Shown here one piece after another: positions 36,003-45,000 of a stretch of 64,000 nt of DNA (position 1 is its first letter; every line of letters begins with the position of its first letter). A model generated the notes under the pieces. It was not told the origin of the DNA. It was given only the letters and a program-made list of their open reading frames with translations, and ran no database searches. The position numbers were made by a program, and so were the translations under genes. Source of the DNA: Edaphobacter modestus (GTDB lineage Bacteria > Acidobacteriota > Terriglobia > Terriglobales > Acidobacteriaceae); the NCBI RefSeq assembly GCF_004217555.1, contig NZ_SHKW01000001.1, positions 1,302,001 to 1,366,000 of the forward strand, in the 5' to 3' direction.

Positions 36003-36284
36003 ATGGCTATCCTCAATCAGGCCGAGATCGACTCCCGGCTGAAGGAAAACCCCGACTGGAAACTCGACTCAGGAAAGCTTGTCCGCGACTGGACCTTCAA
36101 AGACTTCGTTCAGGCAATAGCCTTCGTCAATCAGGTCGCCGAACTGGCCGAAGCGGCTGGCCACCATCCTGACATCGAGATTCGCTACAACCGGGTGCGG
36201 CTCGCTCTGGTCTCGCACGATGCCGGTGGAATCACGATTCGTGACACGAAGATGATGGTTCGCCTCACGGAAGCGCTCTCCTGA
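36003..36284 (+). CDS. phhB: 4a-hydroxytetrahydrobiopterin dehydratase (PCD/DCoH)
   Basis: A 93-residue pterin-4a-carbinolamine dehydratase, which recycles the pterin cofactor of aromatic amino acid hydroxylases. The active-site motif AAGHHPDIEIRYNRV with the following SHDAGGIT and D is present. ATG 36003 has AGGAGG upstream; the longer open frame (35928) is not family-like. PTPS and folE genes for tetrahydropterin synthesis occur 17 kb away in this window, but no hydroxylase gene is visible. Confidence 0.93.
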   Translation: MAILNQAEIDSRLKENPDWKLDSGKLVRDWTFKDFVQAIAFVNQVAELAEAAGHHPDIEIRYNRVRLALVSHDAGGITIRDTKMMVRLTEALS

Positions 36285-36295
36285 GCGGCTTCGCA

Positions 36296-37033
36296 TCACG
36301 CTCTCTCGAGCGCCCGGGCACTCTTGATCCTTCTCTCCAGATGCCGTTCGAGTAACGCGACGGCAAACTGACGCAGATCGGCCGCCCTTGTCTTCGGCCA
36401 CTCCTCCTTCGCCAGCTCCGCCACGGTGGAGCGGAAAAACCTGACAGCTTCCGCGACCGTGCCCGGGGGTAGCGAAGCACTCTCGCCGCGCCGGTCCTCT
36501 CCGCACGTTATCCCATCGGAGGCGGTTGAGTACCACACCCTCTGGCCACGGAGATCCAGTCCGCACACGGTACAGTGGGCCAGCGATGGCATCCATCCCA
36601 TCAACCGGCTCATCCACAACGCGAAGTAAGTGACCGGCATCCACACCCGTCCCACCCGCATCTCCTCGATCGTCGTCAACGCCAGCCGGAAGACAGCGTC
36701 CTCCGGAGCCTGCTCCGGAAGCGCCTCCTCCAGAACCTCGGCGACAAATTCCAAAGCGGCAGTCCGCCCATAGTCCACAGGATCCGCCAGGGGCGACCAC
36801 AGGATTTCGAAACCATCCAGCCTTACCAGCTCCTGCCTGGGCTTCTCTGCGTAGCTGGCGCGAACATAGGTCATCGGCTCCAGCGCCCCACCAAATCGCC
36901 GCCTCGACCGCATGGCATGCCGCGCAACGCCCTTGATGCGGCCCTGTTCACGCGTCAGCAGGCTTACTAGCAGGTCTGCCTCTTCGAACGGCCAGGTCCG
37001 CAGCACAATTGCTTCACTCTGCCGTTGCGTCAT
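36296..37033 (-). CDS. recO: DNA repair protein RecO
   Basis: A 245-residue RecO, which loads RecA with RecR and anneals strands. The N-terminal OB fold is visible (EAIVLRTWPFEEADLLVSLL, then REQGRIKGVARHAMR). The central helical part contains the zinc-finger-like region CTVCGLDLRGQRVWYS. Only part of the usual four-cysteine set is evident (CTVC, then a single C in ITCGED). It converges with the phhB gene, 12 bp away. Confidence 0.9.
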   Translation of the reverse strand: MTQRQSEAIVLRTWPFEEADLLVSLLTREQGRIKGVARHAMRSRRRFGGALEPMTYVRASYAEKPRQELVRLDGFEILWSPLADPVDYGRTAALEFVAEVLEEALPEQAPEDAVFRLALTTIEEMRVGRVWMPVTYFALWMSRLMGWMPSLAHCTVCGLDLRGQRVWYSTASDGITCGEDRRGESASLPPGTVAEAVRFFRSTVAELAKEEWPKTRAADLRQFAVALLERHLERRIKSARALERA

Positions 37034-37059
37034 TCCTCAGCTCACCCACATTCCAAAAA

Positions 37060-37089
37060 GGAAAAGACGCGCGGCTTGAGCCACGCGTC
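37060..37089 (-). terminator. Terminator after the ferredoxin gene
   Basis: A GACGCG/CGCGTC stem with an inner GGCT/AGCC pairing. On the minus strand it is followed by a T-rich stretch, TTTTCCTTTTT. Confidence 0.75.
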
Positions 37090-37122
37090 CTGGTCCATCT
37101 CCTCCGCAATCGCGGATAAGGC

Positions 37123-37383
37123 TTAGCGACCGTAGTGGTCGGACGCCTTCTGCTGGAAATCGGCCCACTTCTCCGGAAGGTCGTCACCGGCGTAGATCGC
37201 CGAGACCGGACACACGGGAACGCACGCGCCGCAGTCGATACACTCGACGGGGTCGATGAACAGCTGTGTCGACTCGGTGTAGCCCGCCTCGTCCTTCTTC
37301 GGGTGGATACAATCGACCGGGCAGGCGTCCACACAGGCCGAATCCTTGGTCCCGATGCAAGGTTCTGCAATCACATAAGCCAT
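37123..37383 (-). CDS. fdxA: Ferredoxin with 4Fe-4S clusters
   Basis: An 86-residue 2[4Fe-4S]/7Fe-type ferredoxin. Cluster motifs are CIGTKDSACVDACPVDCI and CIDCGACVPVCPVSAI (the second a canonical CxxCxxCxxxC). The first motif has the CX7CX3C spacing of 7Fe (3Fe-4S plus 4Fe-4S) FdxA proteins. It is cytosolic; the electron partner is unknown. Confidence 0.93.
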   Translation of the reverse strand: MAYVIAEPCIGTKDSACVDACPVDCIHPKKDEAGYTESTQLFIDPVECIDCGACVPVCPVSAIYAGDDLPEKWADFQQKASDHYGR

Positions 37384-37580
37384 CTCTCTAATCTCTCCCT
37401 TTGCCGCGTTCTGAAAATGTCAGTTGTGGGCGTTTGCTCGATTCTAGCAGCAAGTTCCGCACATTCCATAACGAGAATCGGCGTAGAAATACGACTCATT
37501 TGGACCGATATTGGTTGCCCGCCCCTCCACATCGAAAGTGTGCTCCCTTAGATGAAGATCTATCTCCGGGAGCCGAATCC

Positions 37581-37768
37581 ATGCCGCAGACCAAAGCCCA
37601 CACCGAATACCTCACCCTTAACACTCGCGAGCGCTACGAGATGGTCCACATCACACCCCAGGTCGAGGAGATCGTGCGCCGCAGCGGTATCGACGACGGG
37701 CTCTGCTTCGTCTCGCCCATGCACATCACCGCCGCCATCTACGTCAACGACCATGAAGACGGGCTCAA
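37581..37768 (+). pseudogene. yjbQ-family gene truncated by an IS6-family remnant
   Basis: The first 62 codons or so match the YjbQ/UPF0047 family (TEYLTLNTRERYEMVHITPQ, then CFVSPMHITAAIYVNDHEDG). Homology stops at DHEDG, exactly where antisense transposase sequence begins. YjbQ proteins have been linked to thiamine-phosphate synthesis. The 3' half of the gene is absent from the window, so the remaining product would be a non-functional fragment. Confidence 0.85.
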
Positions 37769-38116
37769 CCGGCCATGCTTGTCGACGGCCCGGAACAGGT
37801 ACTCCAGTGGCCGTCGACATTCACATACGTCTCGTCCACTCGCCACGAGGTCGCACGGTACCTCCTGGTACCAGCGGACCCGCTTCTCAAGCTAAGGCGC
37901 GTAGCGATGAACCCAGTACATGATCGTGGTCGGATCCACGTCTACGCCGCGTTCCTGCATCATCTCCGCCAGATCCCGGTAGCTTATCCCATACTTGCAG
38001 TACCTGCGAACGCACACGAGGATGATATCCACAGGGAAACGACGGCGCTTGAACATGAACAAGGCTCCTCGGCGAACCACTCCAGACTACGACACCCCCG
38101 TTAATGCAACAGAGCC
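37769..38116 (-). mobile_element. Decayed IS6-family insertion sequence remnant
   Basis: On the minus strand, one end is intact: the terminal repeat GGCTCTGTTGCATTAA (38116-38101) is characteristic of the IS6/IS26 family. The transposase start (FKRRRFPVDIILVCVRRY, then YRDLAEMMQERGVDVDPTTI) is readable from 38080. A TAG replaces the Glu codon after HRYAP, and a frameshift splits the first catalytic block (WRVDETYVNVDGHW in a second frame, then LFRAVDKHG). Sequence past HG is lost at the junction with yjbQ. A complete copy elsewhere could tell whether the loss was by recombination. Confidence 0.88.
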
Positions 38117-38403
38117 GTAGAGTGTTGGTCACGTGGGAAGGCGGACTGGATCAGAAAGAGACAGTGAGCGCGTTCTACAGGGCCTTCCATGAGTCGAAAT
38201 TCCTCTTTCCGCCCAAGTCTGGTGTGAGGCAGCACGTGGACGAGATCCGCGAGCGTGCGGCTTACATTACCAATTTCTCTGAAATCCTTAGAATCGCACG
38301 CGATGGCAATGAGGGCAGCGCGGCATCCCTAAAGAAGCTGGATCATGTTAACTGGATCTTGGGTGCAACGGATGTCTTAGAAAAGCGCATGGTCCGTATC
38401 TGA
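38117..38403 (+). pseudogene. N-terminally truncated ORF behind the IS6 end
   Basis: About 94 codons remain of an unrecognised soluble protein (segments YRAFHESKFLFPPKSGVRQH and IRERAAYITNFSEILRIA). The frame starts inside the IS end (ATG 38104), so the original start was probably removed by the insertion. Composition is coding-like, with helical heptad tendencies in the middle. The function is unknown. Confidence 0.5.
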
Positions 38404-38506
38404 ACTTCCACACTCTCTAAGGTGGGCGGTCCAAAGTGTGATCGGACGGGGCGTAAACTCTTCTCGAAGGCTTAGAAGCGGATTGATGGTCGTAATGGAG
38501 TAGCGC

Positions 38507-38752
38507 ATGTGCGGTCGGTACGGTCGGCGGAGTGACAAACAGAAGATCGCGGAACACTTCCGAGCAAAGCCGGAGCCGGCCGAGCTGCCCGTGCCTGACG
38601 CGGACTACAACATAGCGCCGACGACGTTCCAACCCATCATTACCTCATCCGGAAACCGGATTAATACTGAAAATGGCGTGATTGGAGATTCAAAGAATAC
38701 GGCCCAAATTGCTCCGCGACATTATGAGCAACTGTCATTGCGACACGCTTGA
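38507..38752 (+). pseudogene. SRAP (YedK-like) gene truncated and fused to TonB-receptor sequence
   Basis: Codons 1-45 are a SRAP/HMCES N-terminus: the catalytic MCGRYGRRSDKQKIAEHF and the ADYNIAPTTFQP substrate segment. SRAP proteins crosslink abasic sites in single-stranded DNA using Cys2. From 38640 the DNA switches to a 72-bp segment nearly identical to TonB-receptor codons at 42574-42645, and then to unrelated sequence before a stop. The rest of the SRAP domain, including its catalytic His and Glu region, is missing. The Cys2 is present but the protein cannot be intact. Confidence 0.85.
38640..38711 (+). repeat. 72-bp copy of TonB-receptor gene sequence
   Basis: Matches 42574-42645 at 70 of 72 positions (differences at an A/G in the CCRGAT context and one in CAAARAATAC). 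It encodes the same residues, TSSGNxINTENGVIGDSKNT, in frame with the SRAP fragment. Confidence 0.93.
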
Positions 38753-38894
38753 GACCTGTGGCGAGGGGATCTTTCACCAAATCGGGGGCCTGAATGACCA
38801 GGCGGTCGCAAGTTGTTGCACACCCCGAAAAGCCCCTAAAAGGTAGGCGCGCATATTTTCTTTCAGCGAACGAAACGAGGACCGCGTGATTCAG

Positions 38895-39244
38895 TTTGGC
38901 CAACTTCTCTCTACTCCCATTGGATCTTTTTCTCGTCCTGGTCATCGCTGCGTACCTTGAGGTACAGGGTGACGCCTGCTTCCAATCCGGGCTCTATCAC
39001 TCATCGGGATCAAAACGGTTTGGTTGGTTTATCACCGGAACCATCGTGCTGGTTCTTACAGCCTCTTCCTGAATTCTTCCAGGGTCAATTTTGGCAAGCT
39101 CCTGGGGGTCTATGTGGTGTTTTTTTTCCTGGTCGCCCAGGTTGTAGCCAAGGTTCAATTTCATCAGACGCCCAGCAAGCCGATCTTCGTCGGTGGAGCT
39201 TTTATCGTACTTGGAGGCTTAATCATGACGGTTTGGAAAGCTTG
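38895..39244 (+). pseudogene. Frameshifted small multidrug/DMT-like membrane protein gene
   Basis: Two overlapping frames join into one four-helix membrane protein of about 115 residues. Frame one reads PLDLFLVLVIAAYLEVQGDA and WFITGTIVLVL; frame two reads LFLNSSRVNFGKLLGVYVV, FLVAQVVAKV and IFVGGAFIVLGGLIMTVW. One extra T near 39056 would restore LVLYSLFLN. Small EamA/SMR-like transporters have this size and helix pattern. The lost base could be a real mutation or a sequencing error, but the location inside a decayed region favours a pseudogene. Confidence 0.7.
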
Positions 39245-39564
39245 ATAGCTTCAGATCTTTCATCCGGGGGCCTATATCGACGAGAAGCCGACTATACATC
39301 CAGATGTCAACTTCCGAGGTGCCCACGATCCAGAAGTGAAGTGAATGACGAGAAGGGCGTTTGAAGGAAGCCGGTAGCGCGGTGGACGCTAGGCGTCACT
39401 TTGGACCTCATGGGCTGCCGAAGCGTCAGGGGTCGACGTTCGCTCTTTTTGTTAACTCAATATCTCTGAGCCTGTTGCACTCGAAAATCGATTCAATTTA
39501 CATAGTCTGACCGCATCCGCCGCAAACGCGGCTCCATTCGCTGACCCCGGGTGAGGCGAGCCAA
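39245..39564. other. Gap without an intact gene
   Basis: 320 bases. A short coding-like tail (YIDEKPTIHPDVNFRG, followed by a stop) is readable on the plus strand at about 39270-39343 and may be the end of another lost gene. Nothing else is recognised. Confidence 0.4.
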
Positions 39565-40263
39565 TTATGGAGCACGAAATCGGTATCCGATGTAACTATC
39601 AGTCAGGAGATAGGTCGGATTGGCGGCGTCGTCTTCTAGTTTTTTTCGCAGTTGACCGATCAGGACTCGCAGATAGCTGCGTTCATCTCCGAAGCCAGGA
39701 CCCCGCAAGACAGCAAGCAATCGGGCGTGTGTGACTGGACGGCCGGCGCGTGCCATCAGAAAAGCGAGAGCATCAAATTCGCGTGGTGTCAGGTGTACCT
39801 CAGTCCCAGACCGTTCGACGCGGCGACGGACAGGATCCAGCAGGATGGCTCCGTTGACGATCGTCATCTCCTCAGGTGTTTCAGGTGCCCTAAATCGACG
39901 GATAGCAGCGCGGATTCTGGCCGTCAACTCCCGTGTCCGAAATGGTTTGGTCACATAGTCATCGGCCCCGGCCTCTAATGCATCCACTTTGTCATCTTCG
40001 CTATCTCGGACCGTCAGCACGAGAATCGGTGTCTTGGTCAAGATACGCCGGATACGACGGCAGGCCTCAATGCCTCCTATTCCCGGCATGTTGATGTCGA
40101 GAATGATGGCCTCAAATTCCGTCATGCGTACGCTCGTCAGGGCCTCCTCTCCATTACTCGCCTCTGCTACATCGAAACCGAGGGAACCGAGGGTAGTGCG
40201 CAGGCTTCGTCGTAGCGCGGAATCGTCTTCTACAATCAGCAATCTTCCTTGTGATTCGTCCAT
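39565..40263 (-). CDS. KdpE-like OmpR-family response regulator
   Basis: A 232-residue two-domain regulator. The receiver (residues 6-120) has LIVEDD, the phosphorylatable Asp in AIILDINMPG, Thr in LVLTVRD and Lys in YVTKPF. A winged-helix DNA-binding domain follows (about 135-230) with LTPREFDALAFLMARAG and the recognition segment YLRVLIGQLRKKLEDD. It begins one base after the kinase stop, so they are one operon. No kdpFABC genes are present, so the target is probably not potassium transport. The divergent TonB-receptor gene is a likely target. Confidence 0.92.
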   Translation of the reverse strand: MDESQGRLLIVEDDSALRRSLRTTLGSLGFDVAEASNGEEALTSVRMTEFEAIILDINMPGIGGIEACRRIRRILTKTPILVLTVRDSEDDKVDALEAGADDYVTKPFRTRELTARIRAAIRRFRAPETPEEMTIVNGAILLDPVRRRVERSGTEVHLTPREFDALAFLMARAGRPVTHARLLAVLRGPGFGDERSYLRVLIGQLRKKLEDDAANPTYLLTDSYIGYRFRAP

Positions 40264-40264
40264 G

Positions 40265-41719
40265 TCAAACTTCCATACGTACGTGCGGTAGTGCCAGAAA
40301 GAACGTTGTAATCGCTTCTGGATCGCTTTCTACCCACACCCGGCCACGATGAGCTTCCACGATTCGTTTGGTTACGGACAGGCCTATGCCAGTCCCGGAA
40401 GCCTTGTATTGCGAGCCCGGAGCTCGGTAAAAACGCTGAAAGATGCGCAATCTCTCTTCGGGAGCGATGAAAGACCCTTCATTCTGAACGCTGAACACGA
40501 CTTCAGTATCGGTGGACGCGATGCGAAAGGTAATTCGCGACTTAGGGCTTGCGTACTTCGAGGCGTTGTCGAGTAGTTGAAAGAGTGCCATCTGAAGCAT
40601 ACGGGCATCGGCCCACAGGTAGTACCTCCCAACCTCATGGACAATGCTCAACGGATGATCTTCCAGACGGTTCGCATACTGTTCCTTATAAAGTTCAACC
40701 AATTCCGTCAGATAGATCTTCTCGTGATCCACCTCCAATTGCCCCTCATCCAATTTTGCGGTTTGAAGTATCTGGTTGGTCAGCTTCGCCAGACGAGTCG
40801 TTTCCTCATCAATGAGAGACACAAGTTCTCTTTCTGCATACTCGAGGTTGCTGATCTCGAGCAATCCTGAACTGGCACTCTGAATGGTCGCCAATGGCGT
40901 TTTGAAGGCATGGGCGAGCCCGTCGAGAACCGCGGTTCGCAGCTGCTCGCTCCTCTTGGCGGCTTCGGCATTGCTCTCCGCTATAAACGAGTGCGCCCTT
41001 TCCAGGGCGATTGCCGAGAGGGAAGCAATCGCGTCCACGGATCGAGGATCGAGATGGCTTTCAAGATGAGAGCCTTTGATATAGAGTGCACCGACAGGTC
41101 TCGTGCCAAGTCTCAATACTCGTTTAAATCTGCATGCACTAAAATCGTTTTCGCAAAGCTCGTGGAAATAGGTGGCACGTACCTCGTCATCGGGAATGGC
41201 TTCTTTACCAGCTTTATCCATCCGAACCTCGCGGGCGTCCCATAGAGCCACGGCATCAACCTTGAAAGTATCAGCGATCAGATGCGTAAGTTGCGCGCCA
41301 ACTTCCTTACTCCGGTCCATGATGATGATGTCCCGACTTGTAAGGTAAAGTCTTTCCAGTCGCGTTCGCTCACTCTCGGTCTGTGCAGCCTTCTGCTTGA
41401 TGCGGTCGGCAAAATGGCCTGCGGCCAAAGCGATAGCCACAAATATTCCGGATGAAATCCAGTCCTGAGGTTCGCGTGCGTACAGAGAGAAGATCGGGAC
41501 CATGTAGAAGTAGTCCAAACATCCAACCGAAAGCACCGAAGCAACTGCTGCGTCAATAAATCCCCATCGAAATGCGATCAGCATAACGAGAACGAGATCG
41601 ATAAGTCCCGCAGTCAGCGCCTTACCGTGACTATCGTAAACAACTGTCGTTACTAGCGCTACGATCGGGCCGATCGCGAGAGTGCGGAGCAGACGCCTGG
41701 CTACATGCGTGTATCTCAT
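40265..41719 (-). CDS. DUF4118 (KdpD-like) membrane sensor histidine kinase
   Basis: A 484-residue sensor kinase. The N-terminus has a DUF4118 four-helix membrane domain (about residues 10-110, as in KdpD), then a GAF-like domain (about 130-250). The dimerisation/phosphorylation helix follows with the His in LAHAFKTPLATI (about 275). The catalytic ATPase domain has the N-box LLDNASKYA (about 390) and G-box GTGIGLSVTKRIVEAHRG (about 445). The KdpD/Usp N-terminal part is absent. It is in one operon with the response regulator. Confidence 0.92.
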   Translation of the reverse strand: MRYTHVARRLLRTLAIGPIVALVTTVVYDSHGKALTAGLIDLVLVMLIAFRWGFIDAAVASVLSVGCLDYFYMVPIFSLYAREPQDWISSGIFVAIALAAGHFADRIKQKAAQTESERTRLERLYLTSRDIIIMDRSKEVGAQLTHLIADTFKVDAVALWDAREVRMDKAGKEAIPDDEVRATYFHELCENDFSACRFKRVLRLGTRPVGALYIKGSHLESHLDPRSVDAIASLSAIALERAHSFIAESNAEAAKRSEQLRTAVLDGLAHAFKTPLATIQSASSGLLEISNLEYAERELVSLIDEETTRLAKLTNQILQTAKLDEGQLEVDHEKIYLTELVELYKEQYANRLEDHPLSIVHEVGRYYLWADARMLQMALFQLLDNASKYASPKSRITFRIASTDTEVVFSVQNEGSFIAPEERLRIFQRFYRAPGSQYKASGTGIGLSVTKRIVEAHRGRVWVESDPEAITTFFLALPHVRMEV

Positions 41720-41775
41720 CTCGAAGGATCAGAATATCGCCAAACTATTTGGAAGTAGTCTCGATATTCGGCCAA

Positions 41776-41809
41776 GAACTAAAAAAGTTGTAAACAAAGC
41801 GTAAAAGTT
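41776..41809. promoter_or_regulatory. A-rich direct repeat 1 in the kinase/TonB-receptor intergenic region
   Basis: The repeat core is AAAAAAGTTGTAAACAAAGC followed by GTAAAAG. It aligns with repeat 2 (41930-41963) with one gap and a few substitutions; the shared core is AAAAAAGTTRTAARYAAASC then GTAAAA. It lies about 60 bp before the kinase start and could be a binding site for the response regulator. Confidence 0.55.
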
Positions 41810-41911
41810 AAAAGGGCCTAGATGCACTAACAATCTGAAATGACAGGGATCTATGGGAACGTACATTCGCGATTCTTCTCTTCGAAAAAACAAGCCCTTG
41901 GGGCGAGTATT

Positions 41912-41963
41912 TTGACAGACCTTTACCCCGAAGTTAAAAAAGTTATAAGTAAACCGTAAAACT
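41912..41963 (+). promoter_or_regulatory. Promoter and A-rich direct repeat 2 before the TonB receptor
   Basis: The -35 TTGACA at 41912-41917, a 17-bp spacer and the -10-like TAAAAA at 41935-41940 are followed at once by the second A-rich repeat, which overlaps the -10. The overlap suggests control of this promoter by a protein that binds the repeat. Confidence 0.5.
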
Positions 41964-42050
41964 GGGATCGTTTAGTTATGCCACAGTTATGGGAGAGAAG
42001 TTGTCATGAGACATAGCCGCTAATTGATTCGGCAGATTAGGAGAACACTC

Positions 42051-45000
42051 ATGGCCTCTCCCAGAGGAACCATACGTCCCGCTTCGCCCGTTACCGCACA
42101 TTCTTTGATGTGTTTGCATTTGGAGGCAGTACTTTTATTTGAGCAACAGACCGCAGCTTCCCGTGAAAGAAATAAAGCGCGTTCACGAATCCTTTCCTCG
42201 CAGGGAGTCCGGAAGAGTCATTTATTAGGTTCGTTCATTGTTTTGTTAGGCATGCTCTTTATGGCTGCCCCACGTGTAGGAGCTCAGTCTACATTCGGGA
42301 GTATTCGAGGGATCGCTCAGGATGCCTCTGGCGCTGAAATCACGGATGCGCAGATCACGCTGCACAGTATCGATGTGAATACCGATCGCGTTGTGAAGAC
42401 TGACGCTACCGGCAGCTACTCCCTAGAGAATGTTCTGGCGGGCAAATACAGTCTTCGCGCTCAGCACGATGGTTTCGCCGATACAGTCGTGGCCAACATT
42501 ACACTGGCTGCAAGGCAGGATCTTCGATTTACGCTCGATATGAAGATTGCCGCTGAGGCAACCACGGTCGAGGTTACCTCATCCGGAAACCAGATTAATA
42601 CTGAAAATGGCGTGATTGGAGATTCAAAAAATACGGCCCAAATTGGCCAGCTGCCACTGAACTTCCGTGCATCCACGACTAGTCCGTTGGCCGCATTGGC
42701 GACTTCTCCGAATGTGCAGCAGGACAGCCAGGGAAATACCGCTATAGGTGGTGCGACTGCGAACCAGATCGGCTTCTCCGTGGATGGCATCTCGACGGCG
42801 AATGTCTTCACCAGTGCTGCGGGCGCCAACCCTTATCCATCGTCCGAAGGGATCGCAGAGCTGAAGGTTACGGCCTTCAACAACAATGCAGAGTTCTCCC
42901 AGGTTGGCGATGTGACGTTTACGACCAAGGGAGGAACGAATCAATTTCATGGGAGTCTCTTCGAGTATCTCCAGAATGATGCGCTTGATGCTCGCGTCCT
43001 GAATTTTACGCAGAAAGCGCCGAAACATTTCAACACCTTCGGAGGCAGCATCGGCGGTCCGCTGTCGATTCCTCATCTTTACAACGGCCATAACAGGACG
43101 TTCTTCTTTTTCGACTACGAAGGGAACCGGAGACGGACCTCGCAGGCACAGCAATATACGGTGCCCACTGCAGACGAAAGAGCGGGAAACCTGAGCGCGC
43201 TTACCTCCACTTTGAGAAACCCTTTCACGGGCCAGAACTATCAAAACAGCACAATTACAAATATCAACCCCACTGCTACGGCCCTGTTAAATCAGTTCTA
43301 CCCGCTGCCCAACCTGACTACTTCGAATGGTTCTGTCAACTATCAGACCTTGGTACCGATTCCTTCGAATACAGACGGTTTCGATGCCAGAATCGATCAG
43401 GTCATTAACTCGAAACAGCAGGTGTATGCGCGATTCAATCGAAAGAACCTCACGGTAAATGTGGTTAATCCGCTCTTGCCAAACGATGTGGATACCGAGC
43501 ATGACCGGAGCTTCCTGGTCTCGCACAACTACGTGATCAGCAGCCATCTTCTGAACGAGTTTCGCTATGGATTTACTGATAGCATCCTGGCGCCCAACTT
43601 CGCGATTCAAGGCGCCGCAGCTCTGCAGGGGTTGAATATTCAAGTGGGCGGTGATCAGGGTGTCAATGTTTCGAACCATCCGTTAGACCAGGGCTTTCCC
43701 TCTATTGTCTTTTCCGATGGAACCAGTTTCACTCCGATCGGCCGAGATCACGTGGGACCTACCGAGTCCACGACGAAGCAGATCGCAGACAACCTCACCT
43801 ATAACCGCGGCAGACATACAATTCGCGCCGGTGTAGATTTCCGGTGGGTGCGTTTCGCCGTGCCCGAGATCGAAACGCCCTCTGATGACTACGGACTGTT
43901 CACATTCAATCAGGGGGTATTTACTGGAAATGCCTTCGGCGATTTTCTTCTTGGTGCTCCCAATACGACATACTTTGCCGTCACGGGGCCGAGAGATAAT
44001 GCGGGTGGCCTTCAGACAGGTATCTACGGCCAAGACCAGTGGCAAGTCAACGATCGTTTGACCATTAACTTCGGTCTTCGTTGGGAACTGCTTCCTCCCT
44101 TTGTCGATAAAAACGGAATTCAGGCTAACTTCGATCCTAACTACACCGGTCCAGGTTCGAATGGGCAGGGTGCGATCATTGTCAACGATATCTTGCTGAA
44201 CGGTCTCAAACCAGCCCCGGCCTTCCTGGCATCGTTCAATGCCTGCGGACTGGCAGGTGTCAATCCAAGCACATGTACTCCCGTTGTGTCGAATAGCCAG
44301 GCTCAACTGCCGGCAGGCCTGCGGCAGACGTATCTCCGTAACTTCGATCCACGTTTGAGCGTTGCGTATCGTCCCTTCAAGGACAACAGGACGGTCATTC
44401 GTGCTGGCTTTGGTATCTTCACCGTAACCGCTCTCGGCCAACTCCAGAACAACAACGAAAGCAATCCGCAGGCAGTCGTCAATACCTGGGCGAACAACAA
44501 CAACGGTACCCCGGTTTTCACGTTTCCAAACGTTACCCCTCCGGGTGCCGGACTGCAGTTTGGAGGCGGAACGCTCGAACAAGCTACCGATCCTCACTAC
44601 CGCGACGCGCAAACGGCACAGTGGAACGTCACGATCGAGCGTGAGTTGACCTCCAATACCTCGCTGAGGGTCAGCTATGTGGGAATGAACTCCTACCGGC
44701 TTCCCGTCACAGCAAACCTGAATCAAACGAAACCCAGCACCACGGCCTACAATCCCGCGGCTGTTCCGTTCCCAAACTGGGGAGTCATTTACTCAACGTA
44801 TAACCTGGGAAATCAGAACTATCAGGCGTTGGAGTTGGAGGCCTCACATAGAATGGCCAGGGGCCTGGCCTATCAGGCCAATTACACGTGGGCTCATAAC
44901 ATCAGCGATGCTCAAGGCGACGCGCCCACTGCCTTTCAGGGCGAGACTCGTTACGGACTGGCGGATCTAAATCGTTTCGCCACCAGCGCAAACCGCGGCA

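Noticed and set aside
38661..38945. 95-codon minus-strand ORF between the SRAP fragment and the small-transporter pseudogene
   Set aside because: It crosses the antisense of the TonB-derived segment, so it is a chimera; the middle part is coding-like but I recognise no family.
41776..41963. A-rich repeats as a replication-origin iteron array
   Set aside because: Only two copies, no DnaA-box cluster and no replication gene nearby; a regulator site is simpler.
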